Origin: Saccharomycopsis malanga
Lineage: Eukaryota; Ascomycota; Saccharomycetes; Ascoideales; Saccharomycopsidaceae
DNA: 64,000 bases
Assembly (NCBI GenBank): GCA_004014935.1
Contig: CP025321.1
Span: forward strand, 3,348,001-3,412,000
Direction of reading: 5' to 3'
Position numbers and translations under genes: made by a program. Each line of letters opens with the position of its first letter. Position 1 is the stretch's first letter. This document shows, one piece after another, positions 33,013 through 43,843 of the stretch. The notes beneath the pieces were generated by a model. The model worked only from the letters and a program-made list of their open reading frames with translations. It was not told where the DNA came from and did not search any database.

Positions 33013-34033
33013 TGGTTGGACAGTGTAACTAGTTTGAATAAACAGTTTTTTGTGAATAAATAATTTGTATGTGGAAGGTCTGTTTCCGATAAAGAGTTGA
33101 AGGAACAAATTTGGCATTTATCTTATTTTTTTGTAATAATTTTTTTCTAAACGACGTTTTCTGAAAAGCTAATAATAAATGAGTGTATTTTAGTATCAAT
33201 AAAGCCTATATTCAAAATCGCTATACATCAGTTACACATAACTGCACTATAAATGAATTCAGCGTGTTAATTGCAAAGATTCTACAACTATTTACCATAG
33301 CCTTTTTGGGAAGTCAAGCTGATAACAGAGAATAAACTTGTTTCAAAAGGTTACGATCCTTTTCATTTACATGGTGAAATTATAAAACTATAGATAGCTG
33401 AATAAAAGTATGAATAGTTAAAAAAAAAAACCATACAATTTTTTCGCTGAAGTTCATACCAATAATTATAAAGGCTATGGAAGTATTCAAATAAGAAATA
33501 GGATAATATAAAATCTATGAAAGCAGCAATTTGAGTCAAATTGAATAATCAGCCATTTTCAATGACAGCTCATGTACCAGACGCGCGACCCAATGCGGAA
33601 ATATGTAAACATCGGCGAAGCCATGTGCCCCTACATGAGCCAGCATTAACATGCGTCTCCTATCCGAGTATTACCAAGAAAACCAGAGAAAAAAAGCAGG
33701 AAGGGTGAATCAGGGAATAGGAAAATGTAAAGGCTAAATAAAAGAGCCAGCCATCGAGGGATTGGACGTTGTTATAATTGACATCAAGAGAGCACGCAGC
33801 GGTGTTTTTACCATTGTGATACAAAAGCTCATTTAGGTGATTGGACTGGACATTATACAAGTAACAAATCAGCACAGTTCTGGACATTATTCGTTTGAAG
33901 GTTTACTTTAGATCAAGAAGTGTCTGAGTGTAGCAACTTAACGTTAAACTTGGGCTTTCATAATTGCATGCCTCTTATGATTATTTTGCAGGACAACAGC
34001 CAAGAATTAGATTAGAATAAGCCGCAAGACATA
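33013..34033. other. intergenic, promoter of the MSB1-like gene
   Basis: About 1 kb between tandem genes, AT-rich with poly-A runs near 33421. The minus frame 33660-33887 has no family features. Nothing recognised. Confidence 0.45.
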
Positions 34034-36271
34034 ATGGATCAACCTACCAAGGCGTCTTTCAAGGAGAAGACGTTTGTAAATGAGATTGAGCTTGACATGA
34101 TAGATGAGTTTGATAGGGGGGATATCAAGGATCTTATTCATATACTTACGTCGGAACTAAAGACAAATGGAGCCAAAGTGCCTTATATTTTCCTACCATT
34201 TCGAGTTCAGAATGATGACAAGAAACTTTCGTTTTTTCTCCAAAAAGTATTGCAGAATTTGAACAATCCTGAGCTTGTCAAGAAGATTGTGAAGCGAACA
34301 GACTGTTTCACTCTTATTTCTGCCCTAAAGTTTCTTTGGTGTCGATTGCCTGGCTCCTGTGTCATTGGCTGGGATTCGTATGAAAAGTTTAGAATATTGG
34401 AAAAAAAGCAAGATTATCCTAAAAATGCATTTTTGGAGATTATGCCAACATGCTTGCCCTCCGCTGAACATGCGTCCATAGTCTACGATTTTTTGGACCT
34501 CTTGATACGAATTGCTGCCTACACTAAGGAAAACCATCTTAGTGGACGTAAGATATCCAAACTTGCGGGTCTATGGGCTTTTTCTGGTCCTCCACCTAAA
34601 TCATTGAAAGAATCAACGTCCAGCGCATTCACAGGCCTTTATAATGATACAAGGCACTCGTTTATAGACGGTTTGGAAGAATGGATTCCTGCATCTGAAG
34701 CGATGTTCCATCTTTTGCTTGCCTTCTTAAGATCCATGCTTCCTTCAGATGCCAATGCAAAGGTGAAAATACAAAGGTCCTTGCAGGCGTTACTAGCAAG
34801 CAATCCGTACCCCCCGGAGAACGTGACGTCGTCAGCTCATTTGACATCCATGCCTTTGATTACAATTTACAGTAAACAATTATCAGCAGACCCTATTGAG
34901 CTTCTTGCTCGCACCTCAAAAACGTTATCTTTTGACAAGCCTGATTATTTTGAGGCTAAGGAAGACTACGTGGTACTAAAATATCTATTCAAAGACCCCA
35001 ACGAAACAATCATTGAGAAACTCACGCCAGAGTCGAGAAAAATCGTAGACAAGTTGTGCACCGACAAAAAATACTATTTGCTAAAGAATGGATGGTACCG
35101 TGACGAAGAAAAGAACAGAAGCCAGCCCGACGTGTTCAATGTCCATAAAGCATCGGTGTCTCGTATTGCTATCGATGACTACTACATTTGGACATGGATG
35201 TCTAGTATTGCCTCGGAATCTGCCGACCGCGAGAGAAACCTTTTTGGGCGCTCTCTTGTGGCTGAATTTGAGTTTCAGAACAATCAAGTCAAATGGCTCA
35301 TTATCCAGGAATGCCAGATCTTAGACGAGGAAAGTGCTGAAGAAGAGGACCCCTTGTATGCTAGTCAGGGCTCCTCAATTCCTGAATCACTATATACTGA
35401 TATTGAAGTCACTCGAGAATCTGGGGGAAAGAACAGGTTGTCCAGTAGTAACTACACTGCTCCAGAAACCGAGCCTGTCACCAGCCATAGCCCTACTACC
35501 ATCACCGCCCAGTCCCCACCAAAAAAGTCTCCCCACAGAAAATCACCAAACAGACACAGTGTGTCGCCAACAAGAGGCTACGATGACAATTATTACCACC
35601 AGCCACCGCCAGCAGCTGATTACTACTATGATCAGGGCTACGACCTGGGATACTACCAACAGCCCCCACCGGGCCCTAGAAGACGTCAAGCACCCGGGCC
35701 AGTTCCGAGGGGCCAGCCAATGAACAGAGGTCCTCCTCCACAACAAGAATATTACTATGAGAACGGCGAAGGCGACTACTATTACGACCAGGGATACTAC
35801 CTGCACCCACAGGCTCCTCCTCCACAAGGCTATGCTGCTCCTCCTCCACCGCCTGGCGGAAGATACTCCCCAACCAGACCGGGGCCTCCTCCACATGGTT
35901 ACCGTCCTGGACCTCCGCCTCCACAGGGCTATAGACCAGGCCCTCCACCTACTGGTTACAGACCAGGCCCACCACCTCCAAATGGTGGGTACCCTAGATA
36001 CGGTCCGCCACCAGGCCCTGCTGCTCCACACTCAGGGAACGTGTCACCAACCATGCCAGGTGGTCCTGCTGCTGCCCCAGGGCCAGCACCGGTGGCAGCA
36101 CCAGTCGCAGCACAGCCACAGCCACAGCCACAGCCTTTGACTCGAAGCGACTTGGCAATTGCCTCCATGCCTGCGGCCACAGGCTTTAACAAGCTTCATG
36201 GCCCAGGAACGAAACAGACGGACAAAAAAGCGCTTCGAAGTGCATTTGTTAGTGGTGACTTTGGCATCTGA
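34034..36271 (+). CDS. MSB1: Msb1/Mug8-family polarity protein with proline-rich tail
   Basis: The protein has 745 residues. Residues 15-460 resemble the Msb1/Mug8 domain, a RhoGAP-like fold found in fungi. Features are DRGDIKDLIHILTSELKTNGAKVPYIFLPFR at the start and, later, LWAFSGPPP and WIPASEAMFHLLLAFLRSM. In S. cerevisiae Msb1 acts at sites of bud emergence with Cdc42, Rho1 and Bem1 and promotes 1,3-beta-glucan synthesis. From about residue 510 the chain is Tyr/Pro/Gly-rich with imperfect repeats of the type GYRPGPPPP (about 615-660), a likely ligand for SH3 or WW domains. The last 30 residues are less biased. It is shorter than S. cerevisiae Msb1 (1137 residues). The family call is from memory of the domain, not an alignment. 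Confidence 0.62.
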   Translation: MDQPTKASFKEKTFVNEIELDMIDEFDRGDIKDLIHILTSELKTNGAKVPYIFLPFRVQNDDKKLSFFLQKVLQNLNNPELVKKIVKRTDCFTLISALKFLWCRLPGSCVIGWDSYEKFRILEKKQDYPKNAFLEIMPTCLPSAEHASIVYDFLDLLIRIAAYTKENHLSGRKISKLAGLWAFSGPPPKSLKESTSSAFTGLYNDTRHSFIDGLEEWIPASEAMFHLLLAFLRSMLPSDANAKVKIQRSLQALLASNPYPPENVTSSAHLTSMPLITIYSKQLSADPIELLARTSKTLSFDKPDYFEAKEDYVVLKYLFKDPNETIIEKLTPESRKIVDKLCTDKKYYLLKNGWYRDEEKNRSQPDVFNVHKASVSRIAIDDYYIWTWMSSIASESADRERNLFGRSLVAEFEFQNNQVKWLIIQECQILDEESAEEEDPLYASQGSSIPESLYTDIEVTRESGGKNRLSSSNYTAPETEPVTSHSPTTITAQSPPKKSPHRKSPNRHSVSPTRGYDDNYYHQPPPAADYYYDQGYDLGYYQQPPPGPRRRQAPGPVPRGQPMNRGPPPQQEYYYENGEGDYYYDQGYYLHPQAPPPQGYAAPPPPPGGRYSPTRPGPPPHGYRPGPPPPQGYRPGPPPTGYRPGPPPPNGGYPRYGPPPGPAAPHSGNVSPTMPGGPAAAPGPAPVAAPVAAQPQPQPQPLTRSDLAIASMPAATGFNKLHGPGTKQTDKKALRSAFVSGDFGI
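35870..36010 (+). repeat. coding repeat, Gly-Tyr-Arg-Pro-Gly-Pro units
   Basis: Imperfect in-frame tandem units of about 27-33 nt encode GYRPGPPPPQ-like peptides in the MSB1-like protein, so copy number could vary between strains. Confidence 0.75.
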
Positions 36272-37389
36272 GGTGGACCTCTACTTGTATTATATATTTC
36301 ACCAGGTACCCATTGTTATTGGCACATATTTTTCACCACTATAATCAAATGTTCTTTAGTTTTTACGTTAATGACACTCCCTTTTTCCCATTATATCTTT
36401 TAATTCTCATTTTTCAACTACTTTCTCCACAGCTATATATTCTATGTTCTCTTCGACTTGCTCAATTTTTCAGTTTTGTTCTCATAATACATTATTTTTT
36501 ACCCATCCAATTGTTATCTGCTAGTAAACTCAACATGACTGATAACTACCGTTTAACTACAAGTGTCTTTCGGCTGTCCATAGCAACTAAATGTCTCTTG
36601 TTGGTAGCTAATGACATGATACTATTATTACTCCAAGTATAGCTAATAACATGTAGAGATGTTTACGATATCGAAGCCGTCAATCAAGTATTTAAAATAA
36701 CAAGCCTGCTGATGTAATGTACCTAACTAAGAACACCTCCAGAAATTATTTCAAAAAATGAACGCAATGTCGTGATGGTTTGGGCCACTGGGAAAAGTAT
36801 TTGACATTAATCAACTTTCCAATAAACCCTTAAAATCGCGAACTCGCCCATACTTATCCTAGAGTTTACGTTTAACAACCTGAACTGTATAAAGACATTA
36901 GTTACAGAATGAATGAAAACTATAGTTTTGTTTGAGGATGTATATAGGCAAAATGTTCATGTATTCATTATACATTGGGATTGTATATATATAAACTAAA
37001 CGTGCCAAAGTTATCTTAGCAAAATTACGTATTGGAGGATCCCAAAAGTCGTATTGGTTCTTTATTCATCTACTCCTAATCTACTTTCAAAGTTAAAAAC
37101 GTTGGCCAGTTCAATATACTTACTTTGGTTAGTACGGTAGGCCCAACAGTTCGCTTTTCCGGGTAAGCGCATTGTTTGTTTATTTTTCTTGTTTATTTAT
37201 TTTTCTTTCTAATATTTTTTTTATTGTTGATCTGTTCAAGTATAACTATTGACTGAGAGACCGATTGCCGCTATTGATTTTCGTTAATTAGACCCAAAGT
37301 TTGCTGCAAAAGGGGCTTAAACTGGTGTCAATATAGTAGTGTGTTTTGGAGATTGTACGCTGATAAGTTTATAATTACTTGTTTTCAAT
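36272..37389. other. intergenic, promoter of SRC1
   Basis: About 1.1 kb, AT-rich and strongly pyrimidine-biased just after MSB1. The open frame 36313-36642 follows that bias and has no family features. Confidence 0.45.
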
Positions 37390-40386
37390 ATGGACGGAGA
37401 CATCTCTTATCTTCAAAAGGGTATGTATTACATGGAGCCATTATCTGTGGAAACCGACAATATAGTTTGTTAAATACTAACAAAACCTAGGATTCAATCC
37501 CAATAATTTGAAAATACCCCAAATCAAGAAAATATTGGTATTTCATGAAATAAAGTTTCCGTCAAGTGCTAAAAAGGCCCAATTAGTGCAGATTTTCAAA
37601 AACAAAATAACTGACAATGCGCCAGCTTTGCTTAAAAAGCATGAGAACAACGAAAATTTGAGTTTGCAATCCATAGAGCAATTAGAAGTGGAAAACAAAG
37701 ACGAAAAGGAGACGAGAAGTGCTGCGAAAAAGCAAGCACCAAAGAAAGATGATGATAACAATGGTGGCAATGTAAGCACGTCAAGCTCAGAGGAGACTAC
37801 TGAAGAAAGTTCTGAAAGCTCTTCGGATGAGGACTATCAAGAACAAGAACAAGAACAAGAGAAGGAGGAGGAGGAAGATCATGTTGATGAGGCTAAAGAT
37901 AAGCCAAGAAAAAAGCAGACCGCAAGAAAACATATCAACACAGCTGATACCAGCAAAGATACTGAAAGCGAAAAGCCGCAACGTAGAACTAAACAGACTG
38001 CAAGAAAACACCTCAAACCAAAAACTGAGGCTGCTGCAAGGATCTCAGAAACAGTTTCATTGAAACCAAATGATTTGGATAACAGAAAAAGAAAGAAAAG
38101 ATCGTTACCTGAAGATGTTACTTCTAGTCGAAAAGATTCTAAAAAGAAAAAGGTAGAAGACATTTTTGAAATTTCTGGTTCATCTGAGTCATCTGAGAAT
38201 GAAGATGATTTTGAAAAACTCATCAATAAGAATTTGAAAGATAGTGCCCAGATCTTACAATCTCCTCAAAGAGATTTGAAGCACACTTTGAAGACCTTTG
38301 CCAGTGCTACTAAAAAGAGACAAGATACCCCCCAGAAAAATAGATCTGCCGGTATCAGCAAACCTTCTGCTGCAAAGGCTGCCTCTGTTAAAAATACACC
38401 AATAAAGGGCAGTCCATTAAAGGTGGCTCCATCAAGGGGTTCCCCATTGAAGAGTACATCATTGAAGCAGGAAGTAGCTAAGAAAAGCCATATTTCCGAA
38501 AATGAAACACCTAAAAAGGAGCATGCCAATGACGAAGCTTTTCTTAAGAAAGAAACGCCTCTCAAAAAGGAAAGCCCTAAAAAAGAGACACTTCCTAAAA
38601 AACTGTCAATTACACCGTCCCCAGTATTTGAAACTAAAAGTTACTCTTCTAGACACTCATCTCATGTTAAACAAGAGCCACAATCTGTCAAGAAAGAGAC
38701 TCGGAGTTTTGATCCCGATGCTTTAGCGAAGGAATTAGGTATTAATATCCAGGGCACTAGACCTGCTGTTTTCAATGCTGCATCTGATCCAATTATGTTT
38801 GGTAAGAGCACCAACACAATCTCCAACAAGTCATTCAAATCCAGAAGAACCGAACTTGCTGAAATTCCACTTCTTTCAAAACCTCAAGAAGCGGCACACA
38901 AAGCTGCTTCTGATGCTGATAATGAGCCTGATGATGAATCTGATGACGAAGAGTTACAGTCGGAAGATGAAGAAGCAGAGGCATTCAGCGGTGAAGAGAT
39001 CAAGGAACTACAACATTCTGACCGTGACGCTTCATTGTCTACGGAGGAGGAGGAGTCAGTAGAGGAAGAGAGCGATAGTGAAAAATCACCGCAAGAAGAG
39101 CAAAATGCTGCGTTGGACAAACTTCAAAGTGATATCAAAGAAGCAGGTGACCAACTTCTTACTGAGTCACAAGAGGCAAGTGACACCATAAAAAGTTACT
39201 CGAATGTTTATTCCTTCAGTTTTTTCAGTTATCTCAAGTATTTCACTATATTTCTTTTCTTCACTGCGCTTACCGGTGTTGGTTTTTGGTACAGAAATCA
39301 GAGAGTGTTGGTAGGTTATTGTGGCAGTTCAATTGATCGGAGAAGTATTCCCAATCCTAATGGCAACCCTTACATCGAACAAGCTGAAGAGCTTTTAGCG
39401 CCTTTGAAGCCAAGCTGTATTGAGTGCCCTCCACATGCTTATTGTTTCCCATACTTTGATCTCAAATGTGACGATGGCTTTTTAGAGATTAAACCACTTT
39501 CCTACCTTTTGACAGGCAAACAATGTGTGCCAGACTTGAGAAGACAAAAACGCATCGAAAGCATGACTGCTCTTACTTTGAAAGTGTTGAGACAGAAAAA
39601 TGCACAGGTTAAATGCGGTAAAGGGTCGGACTCTGAAGCGGGCTTGACTGCAGAGGAGATTCACGATTTGTTGTTGGAGGTCAAATCCCCGGAAATCAGC
39701 ATTGAGGAGTTTGACGAAGTATGGCAGAAAGCCCAAGACTTTTTAGAGAATCATAAAGAAATTATAACGGTAAGGCAAGTTTAAAATTACTTATAGGGAA
39801 TTTATAATAGACTTTTGGGAATGTCTAGCAAAATTCTCTTTTACATTTTATTGAAGAATAACTTACTAACATACAGGAATAGTTCTATGAGACAGTATCA
39901 AGTCCCTCAGGTGGCGATGACACGGTTTCCGAAAACGAGATCCAAACCAAAAGCTTTCGCTCGACATCGCTTGCAAACCTTGACTTTAAGTGTCGAGCCT
40001 CAAAGATTATCAATTTCCTTTTGAAAAAATATAAGAAGTACATAGTATCTCTAGCTTGTGTTGCTACTGTTCTCTGTCTCGCTATATTTAGATTGAAACA
40101 GTACACTGCTCGCAAAAGAGAGATTGAGAAAATCTCCAGTATTGTGATTGGAAGATTGAAGACTCAAAAGAAAGCCGCCATCACTGACGAAACAGGTTTG
40201 ACCAAACAATACTTGGGAAGTGTGCAATTGAGAGACGAACTTCTTCTCAATAGAAAAAAAAAGAAGGATACATGGAAACTTGTGGAAAATAGGGTGGAAA
40301 ACAACGCCAACGTTTCTACCTTATTGTTAGAAAATTTTGGTCAAATCATGAAAACCTGGGAGTGGAATGGGCATATTGAATATTAG
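37390..40386 (+). CDS. SRC1: inner nuclear membrane LEM/HEH protein Src1 (Heh1), three exons
   Basis: Exons 37390-37420, 37491-39769 and 39883-40386 give 937 residues. Src1/Heh1 sits in the inner nuclear membrane, tethers rDNA and subtelomeres and helps nuclear-pore quality control. The HEH (helix-extension-helix) domain lies at about residues 12-50, starting with FNPNNLKIPQIKKIL and split by the first intron. A long acidic and Lys-rich region with NLS-like NRKRKKR follows. The first membrane segment is at about 592-614, then a cysteine-containing lumenal part, and the second membrane segment (YIVSLACVATVLCLAIF) is at about 822-842. A nucleoplasmic Man1-Src1 C-terminal domain ends the protein. 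The second membrane segment is encoded only in exon 3. Both introns keep the frame, and the last one has competing splice sites. A CAAGAA repeat near 37838-37861 encodes Gln-Glu. Confidence 0.88.
37421..37490 (+). other. first intron of SRC1, 70 nt
   Basis: Donor GTATGT at 37421, branch TACTAAC at 37475-37481, acceptor CCTAG ending at 37490. It joins a 31-nt first exon (MDGDISYLQK plus one base) to the HEH domain in phase 1. Confidence 0.93.
37838..37861 (+). repeat. hexanucleotide repeat (CAAGAA) in SRC1
   Basis: Four tandem CAAGAA-type units encode alternating Gln and Glu before an acidic block. Confidence 0.8.
39770..39882 (+). other. second SRC1 intron with tandem donors and acceptors
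   Basis: The full-length form needs donor GTAAGG at 39770 and acceptor AATAG ending at 39882, with branch TACTAAC at 39864-39870. A second donor, GCAAGT, lies five bases downstream (39775). A second acceptor, ATACAG, ends at 39876. Every other pairing I tested shifts the frame or meets a stop at once, so it would give a one-membrane-pass isoform. Confidence 0.78.
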
Positions 40387-40753
40387 CGTACTTCTTTGTT
40401 ACTACTACTACTACCTATTAATGTAATTCTTATTCAACTTGTATATTTTTTTTACTGTGACACTTAATATTTATTTCTTATTTACCAGACATTGAATTTG
40501 TTTCTATTTTTTGTTAAATTTCAATTTGCTTTTTACTAATTTTACCTTCCTATCGTATAATTTAATACCATTTAATACTTTTTTTGGTTTGTGGTACTAT
40601 TTAGTAAGCTCTATGTTCAGTACATGTGGTGATTATGTTGAATTGCATTAATGCTTTTTTTATTGTAAAAGGAAAGTAAAAGAATAGAAGTACAAATCAG
40701 AATAAAATTGTTAAGCAACAAAGGAAAGACAAACAAAACAGTACAGGCATAGT
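40387..40753. other. convergent intergenic region SRC1/SAC6
   Basis: 3' flanks with T-rich tracts on the plus strand, likely transcript-end signals. No gene seen. Confidence 0.5.
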
Positions 40754-42851
40754 TTATATGTTAAGAGACATCAAGGAGCCGACAAAGGTCAAGATAAGCC
40801 TAGAACGCACCTCATTGATATCTTCTGGAACCAACCAGATCAATGCACCCAACTTTCTGGCAATCGAGATGGCCAATCTAGCATTGGCATATTTCTCTTC
40901 ATCGGTTCTACCAGAAGTTACCAAATCATAATCGACATATCCCGGTTTTAAACCGTTCAATACATCAAGCAACCAAATACCGTTAGATAACGAAGAGTCG
41001 CTAAAGGATCTGATGTTACTGTGCTTTCCGCCCTTACGGACAGTTTCATTAGCCCATTTGAGAATGTCGGCATCGGTCAAGACTTGGCCGTTCTTGGCCA
41101 ACTGGCTTAAAGTTTGAATAACATTTCTTCTCATCAATTGCCATACTAAAGCCAAAGTCAACAACTTGTTAGAGTCAAGAATGTCAGAGCCTTCTATTCC
41201 CACCAAAGAAAAGTGGTTTGCTTTGCCAACTTCCACAGCATAGTTGGTGTTTTCTAAAGCCTTGAATCTCATCAATTCTTTGCCACTAGCTGGTTTCTTG
41301 TTAACATATTTTTCATTGACAGAGCCTGGTAAGACTTTCTGGAATGCTTCGAGCAAAATAGTGCCATCTTTTAAGTCTTCGAACAAATTGACGACAGGGG
41401 TGCTGACTTCCAAAGAGTTCAACCATAAAGTGAAAACTCTAGCTTCACGTTCTCCTTCGGCATCGAATTCTTCAATTTCTGGTTTTTCCGCCTCTTCAAC
41501 AGGATCCAAGCCAGGATGGGTGTTGAATAGGTGAGCAACAAAGGCTAAATTCAACTTAGGATTACCAGCGACCAAGGCAGTAGCAGTTAAATACTTTCTA
41601 GCATTCAACTTTTCTGCATTCTCCAACACTTGTTCAGCTCTGGTGAGAAGATCAGAAGTCTGCAAAGGTTGTAATGAACATAAAGAAGAGTCCAATTGGT
41701 TCAATAATACTGTGTAGTTTTCACCATCGGCAACATCTTTACTGAAGTTACTAACAGTTCTGTGCCATCCAGCTTGTTTCAAATGATAGTTGAACCATCT
41801 TATTAAAATCTTTTCTGGAGACAATCTCAAAAATTGCTCCAATTCTTCGCCATCTTCTAATAATCTGTAAAGTTCAGGGTGATATTTAATATCAATTTTA
41901 CTCAAAAGACCTCTTCTAATAATTTGCCAAATCAAACCCAAAATTAAATGCTCAGTACCATCGATTATATCTTCGGAATGGACATTGACAACAACACAGC
42001 CAATAGCCTTGGCAGAGTTAATAACAATGTTGGCATTTTCCGTCATGGTGAATTTATTTAATTGCTTATTAGCTTTAGGCCAGTTTAAAACTCTGGTATC
42101 AATGGTGTCAGGAACAGAATCATTGATTAACTTAGACAACACCAAACCGTCACGGCATTCATCGAAGATTTGGAAAGTGTCTGTTGGAAATGGCAATCTG
42201 TTACCAATGTCTGGATCACCAGCCAACACACTGTTGATATGTTTGGTGAACTCTGTTCTTTCTTCTTCGTTGATAGTATGCTGCGTGCCAGAACGACTAG
42301 AAACAATAATCTTCGCATTAGCACCTTTACCTTTATGGATCAAACCAGCAACCTTTGGAGCACCAGCATAACCGCCTGGAGCGCCACCCTGTGAAGATAC
42401 CGATGGTTTAGAACCAGCTTTATTTTCCTTCAACTTGGCGTGCAATTCTACAAAATCATCAAGTTCTACATGGTCTGAAGCATCAACATCAACTTGCTTG
42501 AGAGTCTGGCGCACATTGTCGTACGTGTCAGTCCCGTCTTTCGACACTTCTTCAATGACTTTTTGCTTGTCTATCCAGCCCTTGTCATCAATATCAATTT
42601 GTCTAATAGTTAGTTTATTAGTCCTACACTTGGTTTCCTTGAGAATTTTGAAGGCACAATACTAGTGTACTTACCTAAACTTTTCAATGACATTGAACAA
42701 GTCTTGTTGTTCAAGAATCGGAAACTTCTTCTATAGTCCAAAGCGGTTAGTAAATCTATATTTTGAGTCTCTCGAGACTCATCGCGGCAATTACACACTC
42801 TGTGAGGCAATTGAGCCAAATGCTACTTACCTGTAGTTTAACAATATTCAT
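40754..42851 (-). CDS. SAC6: fimbrin, actin-bundling protein Sac6, three exons
   Basis: Exons on the minus strand are 42851-42831, 42730-42675 and 42602-40754, giving 641 residues, almost exactly the S. cerevisiae length of 642. Fimbrin cross-links actin filaments in cables and endocytic patches. The N-terminus MNIVKLQ, then KKFPILEQQDLFNVIEKFRQIDIDDKGW, is the degenerate EF-hand region. Residues from about 115 onward carry four calponin-homology domains in two actin-binding modules, each ending in blocks such as HLILGLIWQIIRRGL and LLTLALVWQLMRRNV. Exon 1 has only seven codons. All splice sites keep the frame and restore family sequence. I found no CTG codons in the part read. It converges with SRC1. 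Confidence 0.95.
42603..42674 (-). other. second SAC6 intron, 72 nt
   Basis: Donor GTAAGT at 42674, branch ACTAAC and acceptor TATTAG ending at 42603. The branch adenosine is only about seven bases from the acceptor, which shows that this species splices at very short branch-to-acceptor distances. Confidence 0.9.
42731..42830 (-). other. first SAC6 intron, 100 nt
   Basis: Donor GTAAGT at 42830, branch TACTAAC and acceptor CTATAG ending at 42731. It follows a 21-nt coding exon and lies in phase 0. Confidence 0.92.
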
Positions 42852-43843
42852 AGCGGAAAAATGTTTTTTATTATGGTTGATATGGTATTTCAGAAAGCTT
42901 TGTAGAGACTGCCTGCCATCTCTTCTATTTTTACCCGTCTACTATATAACATTTATATATTACTCGATACGCCATCGAATCGTCCCAGAAATGTGTTACC
43001 CGCTATAGATACGTCATACAGAGAGTCTATAGAGGCGTAAGTCGAGGGCGAGGGCGAGAACTGAAGAAACAAGCATGAAGTAAGTCTGAACTTTCAAGGT
43101 TTCATCAATATCAGTCAACTCCGAACCGAGTAAAAGTTATTTTACATATGTAGGCTTGGACACACAGTGATATTTTAATACAAATAATCACGTACTACGT
43201 GCAGTAAGTTATATATATTCCTAAACACCAGTGTCTTACAATATTTGTTGGTGTTTTCACTGTTCAAGGACTTGTTCTCTTGCCATAAATGACCTATTAT
43301 ATTACATATGGACTGGCTGGAACAAGTTTATCTTAGTTTAGTCGTTATAATGTTTCGCTGGCCGCAACTGTTTTCGCTACCCAGTAACCCAATCCACTTC
43401 TTTTATGCTACACAATTCTATATTTTCCATATATTTTCAAGTTACGATTCGACTTTGAATAGTTTCACCGTATAATTGTAGAAGAAGTCTGTTGTAATAA
43501 TGCGCTGCGTTTAGCATTTATCGCACATATATCCATCTCCCTTGGGACGCCCAACGCGGCGCACACTGTATAAGCATATGTATTTGAATGTTCAACGAGA
43601 GTATATAAGAGAAGTAAGATCATTAAAACAACAGTCAGAATAGTTGGTCCAGCAAAGAAATGCTTTTGACCCTTGGTTGGACATGTCCGGCTTGAGTCGA
43701 AATCAGGTGACACATTTACTATGAAGAACCATTACTACCCGGAATAGTTGAATTTTTTGGCAAATTATGGGGTATAGCAGTAACAGATAGTGAAAATATT
43801 GGCTTGATAATAACCATCTTGAAGACTATTTGTATCTATTCTT
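42852..43843. other. divergent promoter region SAC6 / Pan5-Cbs2-like gene
   Basis: About 1 kb with a short GAGGGC direct repeat near 43045. The minus frame 43465-43713 contains a hydrophobic stretch but has no ATG at its start, so I do not call it a gene. Confidence 0.4.

Noticed and set aside
36313-36642. 109-codon hydrophobic plus-strand frame after the MSB1-like gene
   Set aside because: The hydrophobicity follows from the pyrimidine-rich strand, and no domain or conserved pattern is visible.
39815-40024. Plus-strand frame overlapping the third exon of SRC1
   Set aside because: It is in the wrong frame for the second membrane segment. It is meaningful only as the tail of the alternative GCAAGT-donor isoform.
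43465-43713. 82-codon minus-strand frame with a strong hydrophobic segment
   Set aside because: It begins at GTG with no suitable ATG before the membrane segment and has no recognisable family. A spliced gene is possible but I see no clear donor and acceptor.
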